From Methanothrix sp. (GTDB lineage Archaea; Halobacteriota; Methanosarcinia; Methanotrichales; Methanotrichaceae), in contig WOYM01000016.1 of assembly GCA_011620785.1 (NCBI GenBank), forward strand, positions 1-15,857: a stretch of DNA of 15,857 nt, given 5' to 3'. Both the position numbers and the translations under genes were made by a program. Each line of letters opens with the position of its first letter. The stretch's first letter is position 1. The notes under the pieces were generated by a model. It ran no database searches, was not told where the DNA came from, and worked only from the letters and a program-made list of their open reading frames with translations. This document shows, one piece after another, positions 14,106-15,857 of the stretch.

Positions 14106-14804
14106 TTGTCCGAAGATCCATTCATGAAAAATCCCAACGAAATCGAGTTCGGCGAGCCGGCGGAGGTTCTGGTGGAGCTTGCTCGCAGAGGGGATATCGA
14201 TCCCTGGGATATTGATATTGCCAGGACCACAGAGAAGTTCTTGCAGTACATCGACTCCCTGGAGAAGAGAGACCTGCGAATACCGGCCAGGACACTCCTT
14301 TATGCCAGCATTCTCCTGAGGATGAAGTCCGACTCCATGGAAGGGCAAAAGGAGGTGGCAGATGAGGAGCCAGAGCCTGAATTGGAGGAGGAGGGAGAGG
14401 AGGTTTGGGAAGAGGAAAGGGAGAGCACCCTTCCCCGCCCTCCGGTGAGAAGGCGCACCAAGAGGCCGGTAACCTTAGAAGAGCTGATCTCGGAGCTGAA
14501 GAAGGCGGAGATGGTCGGCCGGAGAAAGGCCATGAGGGACCGCTGGCCCTCCACTGAGGAGAAGGCGCTGGACCTCTCACATGATGAAGGGATCGAGGAG
14601 CGGATCAGGTTTTTGGGACCTATTTTAGATGATATGTTCATGGAGAAGAAGACCATCAACTTCCAGGATATTAACAGCAGAGATGGACTGAATGAGGACG
14701 AAGTGACCAACTACGTCTCGCTCCTATTCATGGCCCAGAGAAAGCAGGTGTGGCTGGAGCAAGAGGAGATTTTCGGGGACCTGTTTGTGAAAAGACATCC
14801 CTGA
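14106..14804 (+). CDS. scpA: Segregation and condensation protein ScpA (kleisin)
   Basis: Kleisin subunit that bridges the two SMC heads. The 232 residues have the ScpA N-terminal helical domain, with DPWDIDIARTTEKFLQYI (about 32-49) and IPARTLLYASILLRMKSD (59-76). A long acidic, low-complexity linker (about 82-110) precedes the C-terminal winged helix, which ends in NYVSLLFMAQRKQVWLEQEE and would bind the SMC head cap. The start is TTG 14106, chosen for GAGGTAGGA just upstream; ATG 14124 is an alternative. It follows smc by 8 bases, so the complex is co-expressed. The usual third subunit gene, scpB, does not follow; the next gene is on the opposite strand. The identification is secure. Confidence 0.94.
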   Translation: MSEDPFMKNPNEIEFGEPAEVLVELARRGDIDPWDIDIARTTEKFLQYIDSLEKRDLRIPARTLLYASILLRMKSDSMEGQKEVADEEPEPELEEEGEEVWEEERESTLPRPPVRRRTKRPVTLEELISELKKAEMVGRRKAMRDRWPSTEEKALDLSHDEGIEERIRFLGPILDDMFMEKKTINFQDINSRDGLNEDEVTNYVSLLFMAQRKQVWLEQEEIFGDLFVKRHP

Positions 14805-14966
14805 GTGATCGCATTATAGCGGGAATAGTGCCTGTTAATGCTGGCCGCCGAGCCTGAGCAGATCCTTAGCACCATTGATGATCGTTACGGCCTATGGTCC
14901 GAAGAGCTGAAACTGGGCTCTAGCGCATAGGACCTCCAGCTCATATTCCGAGTGAATATCTGTGGC
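14805..14966. other. Intergenic region between convergent scpA and Ig-like gene
   Basis: These 162 bases contain no clear terminator. A 30-codon plus-strand frame, 14838-14930, begins MLAAEPEQILSTIDDRYG and has gene-like composition, but it has no SD and an in-frame stop just upstream at 14826-14828. It is more likely a decayed gene fragment or chance than a working gene. Confidence 0.4.
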
Positions 14967-15791
14967 TTAATCCACCTCTACATCGTCCTCAAGGCCCAAT
15001 TCACGCAAGGCACTTCTCATCTCCTCAACTTCCTCCATAGAGGCGTCTGAAATGTCCACGGCTACCAGCAACTTCAGACCTTTGCGAGCGGCAAACTTGG
15101 ATAGGATTCTGTTATAGAATTGGGTCCATTTTTGATGAGGTATCTCGCCTGCCCAATGAGGACTTAAGGCCTTGACGATGAGATTCGACGAGCTACTAAC
15201 GCCCTCCGCGCTCGCTGTGATCGTAAAGAAGCCCTCCTCCATTCCCGCCTGAAAGATCCCGTTAACATCGATTGTGCCGCCTGTGGCCCTCCAGTCTGCC
15301 CCGGCCAATGGCATTTCAAGCCCATCTGCATCCAGGCCCACGGCGACAAATGTCTGCGTCCTGCCCGGCCCTATATGCGCATCCTGAGGAGAGACAACAA
15401 TCCTCTTCAATGATCTGCCCCCTGCAGAGATGACGACACTGGCAGATCCAGTAGCATCTCTCGCTGCAGCATTCACAGAATAGGTCCCTTCTATATCCCC
15501 TGCCCTGAAGAGGCCGAGCTGATCGATGCTTCCACCGGTTGCCTTCCAGTCTATGGCATCAGTCTGTACCTCCTGGCCCCGGTCATTCATTACTTTCGCA
15601 GAAAATTGGACCTCATCTCCTGGCTTGATGCTGATCTGCTCAGGAGTCACCACCATTGTGCACGGTCCTGACCTCTTGGGAGGCTCCTTTGATATGAACC
15701 ATTCCTCAGATATCTCCACATCATCCGGCAAAAGATCGGTGCGGTAATAGATGGGATCGTATTCGCCTTCTTCATGTTTTCGCCAACTCAA
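14967..15791 (-). CDS. Two-repeat Ig-like protein with DUF499-like C-terminal tail
   Basis: A 274-residue protein of unknown role. An acidic N-terminal segment (1-43) is followed by two bacterial Ig-like (Big_2-type) repeats at about 45-121 and 122-208. Each repeat runs from a VVTP or VVSP strand to a W(K/R)ATGG(S/T)ID motif and a GLFRAG or GIFQAG turn. The C-terminal 65 residues change character: HWAGEIPHQKWTQFYNRILS and a helix ending in ALRELGLEDD. From memory these resemble the C-terminal tail of large DUF499-type P-loop ATPases, some of which are linked to antiviral loci. There is no signal peptide, membrane segment or surface anchor, so it is probably cytoplasmic, which is odd for Ig-like domains. 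The start is TTG 15791 with only a weak AGGCGG SD, and an in-frame stop lies shortly upstream. The assignment of the domains is firm; the function is not. Confidence 0.82.
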   Translation of the reverse strand: MSWRKHEEGEYDPIYYRTDLLPDDVEISEEWFISKEPPKRSGPCTMVVTPEQISIKPGDEVQFSAKVMNDRGQEVQTDAIDWKATGGSIDQLGLFRAGDIEGTYSVNAAARDATGSASVVISAGGRSLKRIVVSPQDAHIGPGRTQTFVAVGLDADGLEMPLAGADWRATGGTIDVNGIFQAGMEEGFFTITASAEGVSSSSNLIVKALSPHWAGEIPHQKWTQFYNRILSKFAARKGLKLLVAVDISDASMEEVEEMRSALRELGLEDDVEVD

Positions 15792-15857
15792 TTTCGACCC
15801 GCCTATTTAAGGAAACGCCAATTCGTTTTTGATCCACCCTAAGAAGGAAAGCCTTCC

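Noticed and set aside
15803..15810. TTAAATAG as the TATA box of the Ig-like gene
   Set aside because: It would start transcription about 10 bases inside the gene if TTG 15791 is the start, so it fits poorly.
15846..15857. GGAA-N4-TTCC near the right edge as an NrpR nitrogen-regulator site
   Set aside because: The known operator has a six-base spacer (GGAA-N6-TTCC); this one has four and lies at the window edge.
1..15857. tRNA, rRNA, CRISPR array, IS element, integrase or prophage genes
   Set aside because: None was recognised by reading; no array-like direct repeats or transposase motifs are visible.

Overview
The window looks like chromosomal DNA from a methanogenic archaeon, most probably an acetate-using Methanothrix (Methanosaeta) relative. 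The evidence is a set of proteins known only, or almost only, from methanogens: the YcaO/TfuA pair that thioamidates McrA, the arginine methyltransferase Mmp10, a methanogen-type SPASM radical SAM protein and a DUF2124-like protein. Archaeal information-processing genes (aIF5A, SMC-ScpA), TATA/BRE-like promoters, near-leaderless starts and several TTG starts with strong Shine-Dalgarno (SD) sequences agree. The genus is an inference from gene content and the moderate GC of the genes.

Layout. 93-995 (-): nadA, quinolinate synthase. 1129-3716 (-): a tight cluster, read leftward, of a hotdog thioesterase, ycaO, tfuA and a ThiS/MoaD-like sulfur carrier; the last three overlap one another. 3783-5386 (+): an unrecognised 167-residue protein overlapping a PLP aminotransferase by 4 bases. 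5422-5805 (+): aIF5A. 5905-6690 (+): a class I SAM methyltransferase whose stop codon abuts that of the opposing operon. 6691-10287 (-): mmp10, a SPASM radical SAM gene, a DUF2124-like gene and a metallophosphoesterase, read leftward. 10288-10581: AT-rich divergent promoter region with a short ORF leading into smc. 10582-14804 (+): smc and scpA. 14967-15791 (-): a protein with two Ig-like repeats and a distinctive C-terminal tail.

How the genes work together. Two operons serve maturation of methyl-coenzyme M reductase (MCR). YcaO and TfuA make the active-site thioglycine of McrA, and the overlapping ThiS-like gene is a plausible sulfur donor. Mmp10 makes the methylarginine. The SPASM radical SAM enzyme directly downstream of mmp10 has no assigned substrate, and no Cys-rich peptide gene is visible beside it; it is the best candidate here for an undescribed activity, possibly another MCR modification. 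SMC and ScpA form the chromosome-condensing complex, although scpB is not adjacent. I see no tRNA, rRNA, CRISPR, IS element or prophage gene. No gene-free stretch exceeds 300 bases.
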